A DNA stretch of 35,634 bases from Firmicutes bacterium CAG:194 (GCA_000432915.1 HF995231.1:9200-44833), one strand, 5' to 3'; counted from the first letter of the stretch, positions 14,466 through 23,467 are shown. Program-made: numbers and translations. The notes: a model not told the origin generated them from the sequence alone.

Positions 14466-15161
14466 TCAGGAAGCTGAAATGCCTTCCCGCCAAACCTCGT
14501 TTGTTTTATTACAGTACTTCTTAAGTTGCTGTCTAAGGTATTCATATCGCAGGCGTTTTTCCTCTTTTGCAAAATGTACTTCCCGGCTTTGCTCCGGATT
14601 TTCTGTATAGTCCAGCTTTTCGCTGCCAAACTGCTCACTGGTCAGATCGAATGCACAATCTCCAATGACATTATAGCAGTGATAATTGCCTCCGGCTCTT
14701 AAAATTCCATAAATTTTTCCACCGAAAATGTCCTGCGCAAGAAACGCTGTAATGGAACACTGCCCCAATGTTTTATTTTCTTTCGTCCAGCCATCGCGCA
14801 TACGCGGTGCACACGTTTCGCTGCACCAGATTTCAGAAAGGGCATCATACAGATCCCAGGGCGTTCTGATCCCCGGATAATCATTGCTGACCGCCAGCAC
14901 ATTTGCGTTTTCCCAGCCCCAGAAGGCATATTCCTTTGGCGGCTTTTGATCTGCCAGCCGCCAGTCAGAGCCCTCTTCCAAGCCATGCTCTGTAAGAAAT
15001 CGGTCAGGAACTGTGACATATTTTATAGGCTCTTTTCCGTTTTCCCCGGTGTTTTCTTCGACCAATGTAACAGAGACCATCGGCTCTTTTACCTGTCCGG
15101 TTTCACTGCAGGTTTCCTCACAGCCGTAATCTCCGTCAAAAATCTGTTTTATTTTCCACAT
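14466..15161 (-). CDS. YunG-like protein with N-terminal extension
   Basis: The 231-residue protein carries, from about residue 100, a segment with DALSEIWCSETCAPRMRDGW, TLGQCSITAFLAQDIFGGKI and NYHCYNVIGDCAFDLTSEQFG, matching the Bacillus YunG-like family (about 110 residues, unknown function; conserved Cys and His residues suggest a papain-like fold, which is inference). The first 100 residues are extra compared with YunG and contain KYVTVPDRFLTEHGL, which I cannot assign. The ribosome binding site AAGAGG is five bases before the ATG. The small conserved protein at 15199-15417 is transcribed just ahead with a 37-base gap, so the two likely form an operon. Confidence 0.65.
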   Translation of the reverse strand: MWKIKQIFDGDYGCEETCSETGQVKEPMVSVTLVEENTGENGKEPIKYVTVPDRFLTEHGLEEGSDWRLADQKPPKEYAFWGWENANVLAVSNDYPGIRTPWDLYDALSEIWCSETCAPRMRDGWTKENKTLGQCSITAFLAQDIFGGKIYGILRAGGNYHCYNVIGDCAFDLTSEQFGSEKLDYTENPEQSREVHFAKEEKRLRYEYLRQQLKKYCNKTNEVWREGISAS

Positions 15162-15198
15162 ATCAGCCTCTTTTCCGGCGCGTTATCCACCTTTTGAT

Positions 15199-15417
15199 CT
15201 AATATATTTTAGAAATACCGGATAACTTATAATGCTTTTGAAACGCCTCTAAATCCTTCTCATTCCGGATCAGCATAACATCCGTGAAATGCCCGGTCTG
15301 CCTGTCCAAAAAGCCTGCGACCTGCTCTCCGGTACAGATTGAGCACTTCAGAACCGCCTGCTGACGCTCCGGGTCATAAGATGGAAATGAAATCGCTGTT
15401 TTCTTTTGAAATAGCAT
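15199..15417 (-). CDS. Small conserved protein of unknown function
   Basis: This 72-residue protein begins MLFQKKTAISFPSYDPERQQ and contains the pattern LKCSICTGEQVAGF followed by DRQTGHFTDVMLIRN and a C-terminal KIY. I recall similar short proteins in many Lachnospiraceae, some mislabelled 'aspartate dehydrogenase'; no enzyme domain is visible. The CxxC-type pair (CSIC) could bind metal. I chose the internal ATG at 15417 because AAAGGAA stands before it and the similarity starts there; the longer frame up to 15492 lacks a ribosome binding site. Confidence 0.65.
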   Translation of the reverse strand: MLFQKKTAISFPSYDPERQQAVLKCSICTGEQVAGFLDRQTGHFTDVMLIRNEKDLEAFQKHYKLSGISKIY

Positions 15418-15901
15418 GGATGGTTCCTTTCTCTGTTCCTTATGTATCCGTAACTTTCTGATTGCAGATCCAGCCTTGCCTGTTATAATCAAGGCATCGA
15501 AACTACTATAACGGAAGGCACTCTTTTTTCTATCATCATATTAGTACGCATCCATGAAAATGTCAAAATCCCTTGCATTTCCGCTCTACCACACAATCTA
15601 TACAAAAGTAATTGACAAAACTGTTCCAGCGTGACAAGTCAACTATTTCAAGACATATAAAAAATATATTTGAAGAAGGCGAATTAGCACAATCGGCAAC
15701 TGTTGCAAAATTTGCAACAACTGCCATCTGTAATATATAACAATAATACAAAACCGCTCCCGCATTTAATTTTGATGCAATCAGCTATAAATGTGTCTTT
15801 CTACTTGGCTAAGTAGAAAAGCATGCATAGCCTGCATCAAAATTAAATGCAGAAGCGGTTGTATATGTGTATATGCAATCCTATACTATATTCATTCATT
15901 T
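15418..15901. other. Intergenic region with palindromes; no gene seen
   Basis: The region holds a short palindrome, GTTGCAAAATTTGCAAC (15702-15718), and the long inverted repeat described separately. A 62-codon frame on the minus strand (15563-15751) lacks a ribosome binding site and is not called. Confidence 0.5.
15752..15860 (-). terminator. Long nested inverted repeat behind the GH13 gene
   Basis: The arms at 15752-15779 and 15833-15860 are complementary over about 27 of 28 bases (core GCATTTAATTTTGATGCA). The loop contains an inner hairpin TTCTACT / AGTAGAA. It lies about 40 bases behind the GH13 stop codon. It is probably a terminator or mRNA stabiliser; the size is unusual for a simple terminator. 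Confidence 0.55.
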
Positions 15902-18004
15902 CTATTCCTTATAATGCTTCAGCACCATCACGGAAGTCGGCGGAAGAGTCAGCGTCAGCTTACCGGCCACAACATTGTATGTTTCCTTCTCTACCGTGAA
16001 ACCGCTGTTACTTGTCAGGATCAGACGTTCCATCTTACAATCGCGCGGAATACCGAATTCCCAGACAAGGATATCCTTTGTCACGTCATTGTATCCGTTA
16101 TTGACTACGATCAGGCACTGCTCCTCTTTGTTAAATCGCGCATAGGAGATAAAATTGTAATCTCCCGCAGCCTTTTTGATCGAGCCTGTGAGAAGCTCCC
16201 GGTTTTCCTTGTGGATACGGATCATTTCCCGGTGGAAATCGATCAGCTCCTGATCTTCATGTCCCCATGGGTAGGTTCTTCTGTTATCCGGATCGGTAAA
16301 GCCACAGACACCTGCTTCGTCTCCGTAGTAGATCGTTGGTGCGCCCGGCCATGTCATCTGGATCGCAACAGCTTCACGCAGAACAGCCTTGTTGACACCC
16401 TGATTGGCTGCTTCACTGCCCATTGTGTTCACACGACCGACCTTTTTGTTGGTTCTTGTCAGAAAACGCGAATGATCGTGGTTGGAAAGTTCATTCATCG
16501 CGATCTGCAGAGATGGTGTTGTCATTGCAGCGCTGTGGTGGATCATCGCGCCCCAGAAGCTGTCCGCATTTCCGTATAAATCCTCGCGGTAATCGTCACT
16601 GTGCTTCTGCATGCCCGTCAAAAACCAGGTAACAGGCTCCATAAAAGCGTCATAGTTCATGACCGTATCCCATTCACAGTTCTCGATCCATTCCTTTGGA
16701 GAACCGTAATGCTCTGCCAGAACGATCGCATTCGGATTTGCCTGTCTGACCGCATTTCGGAAATCTTTCCAGAACCGATGGTTCATTTCCGGCGAATGTC
16801 CGAGATCCGCAGCCACGTCAAGACGCCAGCCATCCGCATTATACGGCGGAGATACCCATTTCTGTCCGATGTGCAGTACATAATCGTAGAGTTCACGCGA
16901 GCCTTCGTAATTCAGCTTAGGCAGTGTATCATGTCCCCACCAGCCATCATAAGAACCGTTATACGGCCACTGGTTTGGGTCATAAAAATGGAAATAATCA
17001 CGATATGGACTGTCAGCGGAAACATAAGCCCCTTTTGGATAACCCTCAAAGTTCTCATAGACACGCTCTCTGTCCATCCATTTATTGAAAGAACCGCAGT
17101 GGTTGAATACGCCGTCTAAGATTACCTTCATGCCACGCTTATGCGCTTCCTCGACAACCTGTGCAAACAACTCATTGGAAGCATCCAGGTTCTTCTTATT
17201 GGCAACACGGTTGATATATTTCGTTGCATAACGGTTTTCCATCTGACCGGGCTGCAGAAGATCACCCTGCTCATCTACGATCTTACCGATATGCGGATCG
17301 ATATTATCATAATCCTGTATGTCATATTTATGATTGGAAGGCGATACGAAAAGCGGATTGAAATAAATGACATCCACGCCCAGATCCTGCAGGTAGTCCA
17401 TTTTCTGCAAAACGCCTGCCAGATCACCACCGTAAAATTCACGCACGCCCATAACAGCCGGATATTTTCCCCAGTCTGTCACACGGTTTACATGCTCTCC
17501 GATATAAGTATATTCGTCTGTAAGCACGTCATTATCCGGATCGCCGTTATAGAAACGATCAATATAGATCTGGTACATGACTGCACCTTTTGCCCAGGCA
17601 GGTACTTTCTGACCGGGAATCAGTGTAAATTTATAATAATCCTGCACGTCTCTCGTCACGCCGCGCAGGTCAAAAAAGCAATAGACTTTTCCCACATGGA
17701 TCTCAAAATAATATTCATATTTCTGGTCATCCAGTGCTACTTCGATCTCGTAATAATCAAACTGTTCATCCTGTGATGCCTTCGACATGAGCAGCTTTTC
17801 ATTATTGTGTACAAACAACACATAGTCTACATTGTTGATCGCACTGCGAAATCTGATCTTCACTTTTGAAAAAGGTTCCGGCTCCTGTGGAGAAATATAA
17901 TCTGCCGTCATATCGGAAAATAAGGCCCTCTTATTAAAAACCGGCCGCATAGATGCGATATAGCGCAGATTCTTTTCTATCTGTTCATATTGTTGATAAT
18001 CCAT
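15902..18004 (-). CDS. GH13 alpha-glucan hydrolase (neopullulanase/cyclomaltodextrinase-like)
   Basis: This 700-residue protein has no signal peptide, so it is likely cytoplasmic and acts on imported maltodextrins. The N-terminal 125 residues look like the immunoglobulin-like CBM34 module of neopullulanases. The catalytic barrel starts AVMYQIYIDRFYNGD and shows conserved region I DGVFNHCG, region II GWRLDVA with nucleophile D about 396, region III VLAEHYG with acid/base E about 431, and region IV LSNHDHSR with D about 510. TIYYGDEAGVCGFTDPDNRR is the typical late motif of this subgroup. A C-terminal beta domain ends the protein. The ribosome binding site is GGGAGGG. It is monocistronic. Exact bond preference (cyclomaltodextrin, pullulan or starch) cannot be read from sequence. 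Confidence 0.9.
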   Translation of the reverse strand: MDYQQYEQIEKNLRYIASMRPVFNKRALFSDMTADYISPQEPEPFSKVKIRFRSAINNVDYVLFVHNNEKLLMSKASQDEQFDYYEIEVALDDQKYEYYFEIHVGKVYCFFDLRGVTRDVQDYYKFTLIPGQKVPAWAKGAVMYQIYIDRFYNGDPDNDVLTDEYTYIGEHVNRVTDWGKYPAVMGVREFYGGDLAGVLQKMDYLQDLGVDVIYFNPLFVSPSNHKYDIQDYDNIDPHIGKIVDEQGDLLQPGQMENRYATKYINRVANKKNLDASNELFAQVVEEAHKRGMKVILDGVFNHCGSFNKWMDRERVYENFEGYPKGAYVSADSPYRDYFHFYDPNQWPYNGSYDGWWGHDTLPKLNYEGSRELYDYVLHIGQKWVSPPYNADGWRLDVAADLGHSPEMNHRFWKDFRNAVRQANPNAIVLAEHYGSPKEWIENCEWDTVMNYDAFMEPVTWFLTGMQKHSDDYREDLYGNADSFWGAMIHHSAAMTTPSLQIAMNELSNHDHSRFLTRTNKKVGRVNTMGSEAANQGVNKAVLREAVAIQMTWPGAPTIYYGDEAGVCGFTDPDNRRTYPWGHEDQELIDFHREMIRIHKENRELLTGSIKKAAGDYNFISYARFNKEEQCLIVVNNGYNDVTKDILVWEFGIPRDCKMERLILTSNSGFTVEKETYNVVAGKLTLTLPPTSVMVLKHYKE

Positions 18005-18080
18005 TACGAAACCCTCCCTATTTCTCTATATTTTATAGTATATGCAAAGTAAGTTCAATAGTTTTTCCACCCGAAACGGT

Positions 18081-18114
18081 CGAAAGACCAGTTAACAAGT
18101 TAACTGGTCTTTCG
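18081..18114. promoter_or_regulatory. 16-bp-arm palindrome upstream of the GH13 promoter
   Basis: The arms CGAAAGACCAGTTAAC and GTTAACTGGTCTTTCG are separated by two bases. It lies about 75 bases before the GH13 start codon and has no T-run, so an operator is possible; a terminator is the alternative. Confidence 0.45.
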
Positions 18115-18274
18115 GAGAAGGTATTTCTTTCTTATGGGGTATAGCAAAAAACTATGTAATGTATTGGGGGGTTACAAGTGTATTGTAGCAAAGCCCCCCT
18201 ATATTGTCCATCTTCACATTCTACAAATTTAATAAAAGTTGATGATATTTTTTGTTCATTATTACCAATAGCAG

Positions 18275-18305
18275 GAAAGGTGTGTCAACAAAAGACACAC
18301 CTTTC
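18275..18305 (-). terminator. Hairpin behind ftsH
   Basis: A perfect 12-bp stem (GAAAGGTGTGTC / GACACACCTTTC) with a 7-base loop lies 58 bases behind the ftsH stop codon. No T-run follows, so it may be a weak terminator or an mRNA 3' stabiliser. Confidence 0.5.
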
Positions 18306-18362
18306 AGCATTTTCAATGTTAATTTTTCACAATACCGTTACCGTGCCCGGTAATCCATTCCT

Positions 18363-20228
18363 TTATACCGGCTCACCCATCGGCACTTCTTCTTCCGGCT
18401 GCTTATAATAAACCGGGAAAAGCGCCTCAAATTCATCTCTGGTAATACGTTCCTTTTCAAGCAGAAGTCCCGCACAGGCATGCAGTACATCAATGTTTTC
18501 CTCGATCAGCTTCTTGGCCTTTGCATAGCAGTCTGTAATAATCGTCTTTACCTCTGCATCGATCTCACCTGCCACAGCTTCACTCATTGTCTTGGTATGT
18601 GCCAGGTCACGGCCGATGAACACCTCATCGCTGTCGTCATCGTAATTGATCGTTCCTATTCTGTCAGACATACCAAAACGTGTTACCATCTTGCGCGCTT
18701 CATTGGTTGCCTGTTTGATATCATTGGAAGCACCTGTTGTGATATCATCGAAGATCAGCTCCTCCGCGATACGGCCGCCAAGATCTACCATAATATCCTG
18801 CAGCATTCTGCCCTTTGTCATAAACATATCATCACGCTCCGGCAAAGGCATTGTATAGCCTGCTGCGCCAACGCCGGTCGGAATGATGGATACGGTATAG
18901 ACCGGCCCCACATCCGGAAGGACATGGAACAGGATCGCATGCCCTGCTTCGTGGTATGCTGTGATCTTTCTTTCCTTCGGAGAAATAATACGGCTCTTCT
19001 TTTCTGCACCGATCCCCACTTTGATAAATGCCCGCTTGATATCTTCCTGCTGGATAAAGTTTCTGTTATCCTTTGCCGCAATGATCGCAGCTTCATTCAG
19101 AAGATTTTCCAGATCCGCTCCGGTAAAGCCTGCTGTTGTCTGTGCGATCTGCTTCAGATCCACATCTTCCGCAAGCGGTTTATTCTTGGCATGTACTTTC
19201 AAAATAGCCTCTCTGCCACCGATATCCGGTCTGCCGACACTGATCTTTCTGTCAAATCGTCCCGGACGCAGGATCGCATGATCGAGAATGTCCACACGGT
19301 TTGTCGCTGCAAGGACAATAATACCTTCATTGACGCCAAAACCGTCCATTTCCACAAGAAGCTGGTTCAGCGTCTGTTCTCTTTCATCATGACCGCCTCC
19401 CATACCGGTTCCACGCTGTCTTGCAACAGCATCGATCTCGTCGATAAATATGATACACGGATGGTTTTTCTTCGCATTTTCAAACAGATCTCTGACACGG
19501 GATGCGCCGACACCGACAAACATTTCCACAAAATCAGATCCCGAAATGGAGAAAAACGGAACATTTGCTTCCCCGGCGATCGCCTTTGCCAGCATCGTCT
19601 TACCTGTTCCGGGAGGTCCCTCTAACAGAACGCCCTTTGGTACTCTGGCACCGACCTTCGTAAATTTACCCGGATTTTTCAAAAATTCAACAATTTCTTC
19701 CAGCTCTTCCTTTTCTTCCTTCAGACCTGCAACATCCTTGAGTGTGATCTGCACATCACCACCGGTCGTCATGCGTGCTCTGGATTTTCCGAAATTCATC
19801 ATCTTATTGGAAGCACCGCCGCCACCGTTTGCCTGTGCATTCATCAGCGAGAAGAAAAATACAAATACAATAAATACGATCAGGATCGGAAGTACATAAT
19901 ACAAAAACCAGTTTTCACTTGGCATATCGCGCATGACAACTTCCACATTTTTCTGATGCATATATTCTTCAACGACCGTTACATCCGAAACAAACAGTTC
20001 TTTGGAGGAACCGTCTTTCATTGTAAAGATGACACTACCGGTCGGTACTTCTGCATTGGGTTTGATCACAGCCGAGCTGATCTGATCCGCTTCATAATCT
20101 GCCATAAAATCATTCCAGTTATAACCGGTCTCGGAACTCCGCATACCGGAGATCCACATCACAAGACCCAGCAAAAGCAATATCAGGATGAATGAACCAC
20201 CCATTCCTCTTGTTCTATTTCCGTTCAT
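18363..20228 (-). CDS. ftsH: ATP-dependent zinc metalloprotease FtsH
   Basis: This 621-residue membrane-anchored AAA+ protease degrades misfolded membrane proteins and regulators as a hexamer. Two N-terminal transmembrane helices (about residues 11-26 and 110-128) flank an extracytoplasmic domain. Walker A GPPGTGKT is near residue 205, Walker B IIFIDEIDAV follows, then the second region of homology ending LRPGRFDR. The zinc site HEAGH lies at about residue 427. The length matches the family. The C-terminal tail is rich in Glu and Pro. The ribosome binding site is AAAGGA. It lies 23 bases behind hpt, in the arrangement tilS-hpt-ftsH that is conserved in Firmicutes. Confidence 0.98.
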   Translation of the reverse strand: MNGNRTRGMGGSFILILLLLGLVMWISGMRSSETGYNWNDFMADYEADQISSAVIKPNAEVPTGSVIFTMKDGSSKELFVSDVTVVEEYMHQKNVEVVMRDMPSENWFLYYVLPILIVFIVFVFFFSLMNAQANGGGGASNKMMNFGKSRARMTTGGDVQITLKDVAGLKEEKEELEEIVEFLKNPGKFTKVGARVPKGVLLEGPPGTGKTMLAKAIAGEANVPFFSISGSDFVEMFVGVGASRVRDLFENAKKNHPCIIFIDEIDAVARQRGTGMGGGHDEREQTLNQLLVEMDGFGVNEGIIVLAATNRVDILDHAILRPGRFDRKISVGRPDIGGREAILKVHAKNKPLAEDVDLKQIAQTTAGFTGADLENLLNEAAIIAAKDNRNFIQQEDIKRAFIKVGIGAEKKSRIISPKERKITAYHEAGHAILFHVLPDVGPVYTVSIIPTGVGAAGYTMPLPERDDMFMTKGRMLQDIMVDLGGRIAEELIFDDITTGASNDIKQATNEARKMVTRFGMSDRIGTINYDDDSDEVFIGRDLAHTKTMSEAVAGEIDAEVKTIITDCYAKAKKLIEENIDVLHACAGLLLEKERITRDEFEALFPVYYKQPEEEVPMGEPV

Positions 20229-20251
20229 AATTAAATCCTTTCCTGTCTGTG

Positions 20252-20788
20252 TTATTTGGAAGCTTCATCCAGCTCCACAACACCGATGTAAGGCAGATTA
20301 CGATACTTCTGTGCATAATCAAGTCCGTAACCCACAACAAACTCATCCGGGATCTCAAAGCCCGTATAATCCACATGCACCGGTACAACACGTCTTTCCG
20401 GTTTGTCTAAAAGCGTGCACAGACGCAGGCTCTTCGGTCCTCTGTCTTTCAGCATATCCAGCAGATAGCTGAGTGTACGTCCTGAATCCACAACATCTTC
20501 CACTACGATCACATTTTTACCCTTGATAGAATCATCCAGATCCTTGACGATCTTAACAACACCGCTTGATTTTGTATCCATGCCATAGCTGGAAACAGAC
20601 ATAAAATCCAGTGTTACCGGAACGGAAATCCTTTTTGCGAGCTCACACATAAAGAAACTTCCGCCGCGCAGTACGCAGATCAGATGTACTTCTTCTCCTT
20701 CGTATTGTTTACTGATCGCTTCTCCAATCTCCTTGATTCTGGCATCTACCTTATCTTCCGGAATCATAACTCTGATTTTTTCAGCCAT
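20252..20788 (-). CDS. hpt: Hypoxanthine phosphoribosyltransferase
   Basis: This 178-residue cytosolic enzyme salvages hypoxanthine (and usually guanine) with PRPP to IMP or GMP. The PRPP-binding motif is VIVVEDVVDSGRTLSYLLD (about residues 95-113), preceded by the flexible-loop region VSSYGMDTKSSGVVK. The N-terminal active-site stretch VHLICVLRGGSFFMCELAKR and the late DFVVG-like segment DEFVVGYGLDYAQKYRNLPY are typical of HPRT. The start lies 2 bases behind the tilS stop codon, so the two genes are likely translated together. The ribosome binding site AGGAGG lies in the end of tilS. Confidence 0.97.
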   Translation of the reverse strand: MAEKIRVMIPEDKVDARIKEIGEAISKQYEGEEVHLICVLRGGSFFMCELAKRISVPVTLDFMSVSSYGMDTKSSGVVKIVKDLDDSIKGKNVIVVEDVVDSGRTLSYLLDMLKDRGPKSLRLCTLLDKPERRVVPVHVDYTGFEIPDEFVVGYGLDYAQKYRNLPYIGVVELDEASK

Positions 20789-20790
20789 TT

Positions 20791-22230
20791 TTATCCTCCT
20801 GTAACTGTAATTTCTAATATATGACGGGTATCTTCCGTTACCTTGTAATAATTGCTGATCCTGCGTCCTAAAAAATAAACCATATGAGAACCGTCTGCGA
20901 GCAGCAGCTGCTTTTCCCTGTCCGCTTTCGGTATCTTTTCATTCACCATATAGTCTTTAACAAACTTGCAGTTCTTATCATTGAAATAGAAAAAATCTTC
21001 CGCCTGTGGACTGCGGATCACCAAAGACCCATCTATTTTATCATAATCAATCCATTTCGTATACGCTTTTCGCGGTATATTTTCCATGGAATTCCCCGCC
21101 TGCGGTGCTTCCCGCAGCCGAATCAGAAGCTTTTGTCCGTCCGGCAGATCGATCCTGCTCTCCGCGCCTTCCGTGATACTGATCTCTCTTTCAAAAAACG
21201 CGGTCTGCTTCTGCCCTTTTTTCACAAAGCAGATACTGTCGTAGCTGCGATACGCCATGATCTGATACGGCAGATCCAGACTGCTTCCGACCTGCTTTTC
21301 ACAAAGTGACAACAGCGCCTGCACATGTATATTCGCCAGATCTTTTCTGCTGCCCGACATCTCTGCCAGGCACGTAAGCAGAACCTGTCCTTTCATGTAT
21401 GGATGCAATGTATCAAACACAGGAAGAATCAGCCTAAGACAACCTCCGTTATCTCCTTCCTCTGATTTTGTACACCTTTCCAGCTCTCTTTGCAGGCAGT
21501 CCTCCAGATAATCGCAGGCAAGTCCGGCGATCTCCGCCATCTGTCCCATATGCTCCACGCTTCTGCTGCTGACCTTTTCCTCCAGAACAGGGATCACCTG
21601 ATTGCGCAGCGCATTTCTGGCGAAAGTGCTGTCCGCGTTTGTCACATCTGTCACATAGCTTTGCCCGGCTGTCTGTAAATATACCTCGATCTCTTCTCTT
21701 TTTAAACATAGAAGCGGTCTGATGATCTGCTCTCTGACCGGACGCATTCCGACAAGCCCCGTCAGACCACTGCCTCTGCAGAGATGAAACAGCAGTGTTT
21801 CCGCCTGATCATTCGCATGATGCGCCACAGCAATCTTAGTTGCCTTCAGCTTACTTGCAAGCTGTGCAAAGATCTGATACCGTGCCATTCTGCCCGCCTC
21901 TTCGAGTGTCATGCCCTCTGCCTTTGCCAGCGCTTTTACGTCTGCCTCTTCCCGGTAAAAAGGAAGCCCCAGCTTACTGCAGAGCTCTTTTGCAAACGCC
22001 TCATCCGCATCTGCTTCTTCCCGCAGTCTGTGATTCACATGTACTGCAGTGATCGTGATCGGTATATGCTTTTTCATGGCAAGCAGCAGATACAAAAGAC
22101 ACACAGAATCTGCGCCGCCGCTCAGACCGCAGAGCACATGATCGCCTGCTGCCAGCATATGATGCTTTTCCACATATGAAAGCACCTTTTCTTCTATTTC
22201 CTTTTTCTTTTTCAAAGCTGTATTTTCCAT
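20791..22230 (-). CDS. tilS: tRNA(Ile)-lysidine synthetase TilS
   Basis: This enzyme of about 479 residues modifies C34 of the CAU-anticodon tRNA-Ile to lysidine, letting it read AUA. The PP-loop SGGADS is at residues 37-42, followed by TITAVHVNHRLREEADADEA and VAHHANDQAETLLFHLCRGS, both N-type ATPase hallmarks of TilS. The C-terminal part (LVIRSPQAEDFFYF and later) is the tRNA-binding domain. The frame is open up to a TTG at 22302 that would overlap the spoIIE-type gene, but the N-terminus MENTALKKKK from the ATG at 22230 is family-like. No strong ribosome binding site is visible there, so the start is uncertain. Confidence 0.93.
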   Translation of the reverse strand: MENTALKKKKEIEEKVLSYVEKHHMLAAGDHVLCGLSGGADSVCLLYLLLAMKKHIPITITAVHVNHRLREEADADEAFAKELCSKLGLPFYREEADVKALAKAEGMTLEEAGRMARYQIFAQLASKLKATKIAVAHHANDQAETLLFHLCRGSGLTGLVGMRPVREQIIRPLLCLKREEIEVYLQTAGQSYVTDVTNADSTFARNALRNQVIPVLEEKVSSRSVEHMGQMAEIAGLACDYLEDCLQRELERCTKSEEGDNGGCLRLILPVFDTLHPYMKGQVLLTCLAEMSGSRKDLANIHVQALLSLCEKQVGSSLDLPYQIMAYRSYDSICFVKKGQKQTAFFEREISITEGAESRIDLPDGQKLLIRLREAPQAGNSMENIPRKAYTKWIDYDKIDGSLVIRSPQAEDFFYFNDKNCKFVKDYMVNEKIPKADREKQLLLADGSHMVYFLGRRISNYYKVTEDTRHILEITVTGG

Positions 22231-22270
22231 ACAGTAAATATAGCTTTTTTCAGCCAAAAAAGCAATAAAG

Positions 22271-23434
22271 TCAGTTATCCTCCTGATACAATGAAACAAC
22301 AAGTACCGTCATATCGTCCCGGATCGCACCGGCAGCTTTGACCGCCAGCTCCAGAATGCCTGTTGCAAGATCCGTCGGATTTTCCGTTTTCAGCCGTTCC
22401 ATTCCTGCCCGCAAAAGCTCCGGTCTTTCATAAAATTCCTCCGCGATACCGTCGGATATCAAAATGACCGTATCTCCCGATTCCAGATACAGCACCTCAT
22501 CAAATTCCGATGGCACAGATGACAGACCGAGCGGCTGCCTGTCCGCTGCGATTTCATGGATCTGCCCATGTCTGATCCAGTAGGAGGCACTTGCACCGCA
22601 CTTATAAAAATGACATTCCCCCGTATACTGGTTCAGCTCCATCAGATCCAGAGATACTGTCCGCTCTTCTTCCCGGTTCATAAAGAAAAGCTCATTGCAT
22701 GCCCGGATACAATCCCGCAGAGGCAAAGAAGATTCTATGTACTTTTCCACCAGAGACAATGTTCTTTCACTGTCCTCCCCCGCCAGTACGCCGCTTCCCA
22801 TGCCATCCGCGATCGCCGCCAGATATGTCCCGTCTCCGAATTCCCGCAGAATATAGTTATCTCCGGACACCTCTTCCCCCTCTTTTGTTGCCTTTGCAAA
22901 ACCACCAAAGATCCGATAAGTCACTTCTTCCTGAAAACAGACGACTACAGGTTCACTGTGGATATAAGCATGTCCTCCCACGGGCAGCATCGATTTATGC
23001 GTGATCTCCGACAAAAGATCTGCTATTTCCATTACATCATAGTAACAGCGGTTCTCGGACTTTACGACCATTCCGATCTCCAGATATCCGTTCCGGTTGC
23101 TTGTCCGGTAAAACTCCAGGACACTGATCCCCTCTTCCTTTAAAAGCTTCACGATCCGTTTCTTCTGCCGCTCACAGACAGCGGATCCGGCAAATTCCGT
23201 CCCGGCCAGATTTTCCAGCTGCTTTGAAGTATCCATGACAAATCCTGCAAAAATAGTTGTATTTTCCCGCTCCTGCTCGCGCAGCAGCAAAGAAGACCTG
23301 GGCAGACATGCTTCTTCTGCTCCCTCGGTTCTTTTCTGCCCTGCTTTATATTCCTGTGCGATCTCCTGTAAAAGCTGTGCGTATCCGATCAGGCGACTTC
23401 TGGTATATGTTTCGATTCCTTCTTTTCTTCCCAT
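22271..23434 (-). CDS. spoIIE: SpoIIE-type PP2C phosphatase without the membrane domain
   Basis: This 387-residue protein aligns with the C-terminal half of SpoIIE. The PP2C-like serine phosphatase core starts at about residue 170 (YRIFGGFAKATKEGEEVSGD) and contains YLAAIADGMGSGVLAGEDSE and DTVILISDGIAEEF, with metal-binding Asp residues in SGDNY, ADGMGSG and SDGI. In Bacillus, SpoIIE (about 830 residues, ten transmembrane helices) dephosphorylates SpoIIAA and activates sigma-F in the forespore. Here the membrane part is missing, so control of location must differ, unless a fuller SpoIIE is encoded elsewhere. The AAAAGGAG ribosome binding site and a Spo0A-like promoter (23468-23500) precede it. 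It lies 40 bases ahead of tilS. Confidence 0.8.
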   Translation of the reverse strand: MGRKEGIETYTRSRLIGYAQLLQEIAQEYKAGQKRTEGAEEACLPRSSLLLREQERENTTIFAGFVMDTSKQLENLAGTEFAGSAVCERQKKRIVKLLKEEGISVLEFYRTSNRNGYLEIGMVVKSENRCYYDVMEIADLLSEITHKSMLPVGGHAYIHSEPVVVCFQEEVTYRIFGGFAKATKEGEEVSGDNYILREFGDGTYLAAIADGMGSGVLAGEDSERTLSLVEKYIESSLPLRDCIRACNELFFMNREEERTVSLDLMELNQYTGECHFYKCGASASYWIRHGQIHEIAADRQPLGLSSVPSEFDEVLYLESGDTVILISDGIAEEFYERPELLRAGMERLKTENPTDLATGILELAVKAAGAIRDDMTVLVVSLYQEDN

Positions 23435-23467
23435 AGGTCAGACTCCTTTTTCTCTTTTCGGAATCTT

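Larger units (their letters stand above)
18005..18362. other. Intergenic region between ftsH and the GH13 gene with three strong hairpins
   Basis: No gene is seen. In transcription order of ftsH it holds: GAAAGGTGTGTC / GACACACCTTTC (18275-18305), GGGGGG / CCCCCC with inner TTACAA / TTGTAG (18166-18199), and a near-perfect palindrome, CGAAAGACCAGTTAAC-aa-GTTAACTGGTCTTTCG (18081-18114). A weak TTGAAC / TATAAA promoter for the GH13 gene lies near 18030-18060. Confidence 0.5.

Noticed and set aside
15563..15751. 62-codon frame on the minus strand between the small conserved protein and the GH13 gene
   Set aside because: It has no ribosome binding site at either possible start, it crosses palindromic DNA, and its composition does not look like a protein.
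15902..18004. Secreted alpha-amylase
   Set aside because: No signal peptide is present, and the N-terminal module and motifs fit the intracellular neopullulanase/cyclomaltodextrinase type.
20791..22302. Longer TilS start at the TTG at 22302
   Set aside because: It would add 24 residues that do not fit the family and overlap the spoIIE-type gene; the AGGAGG there is part of the coding sequence of that gene.
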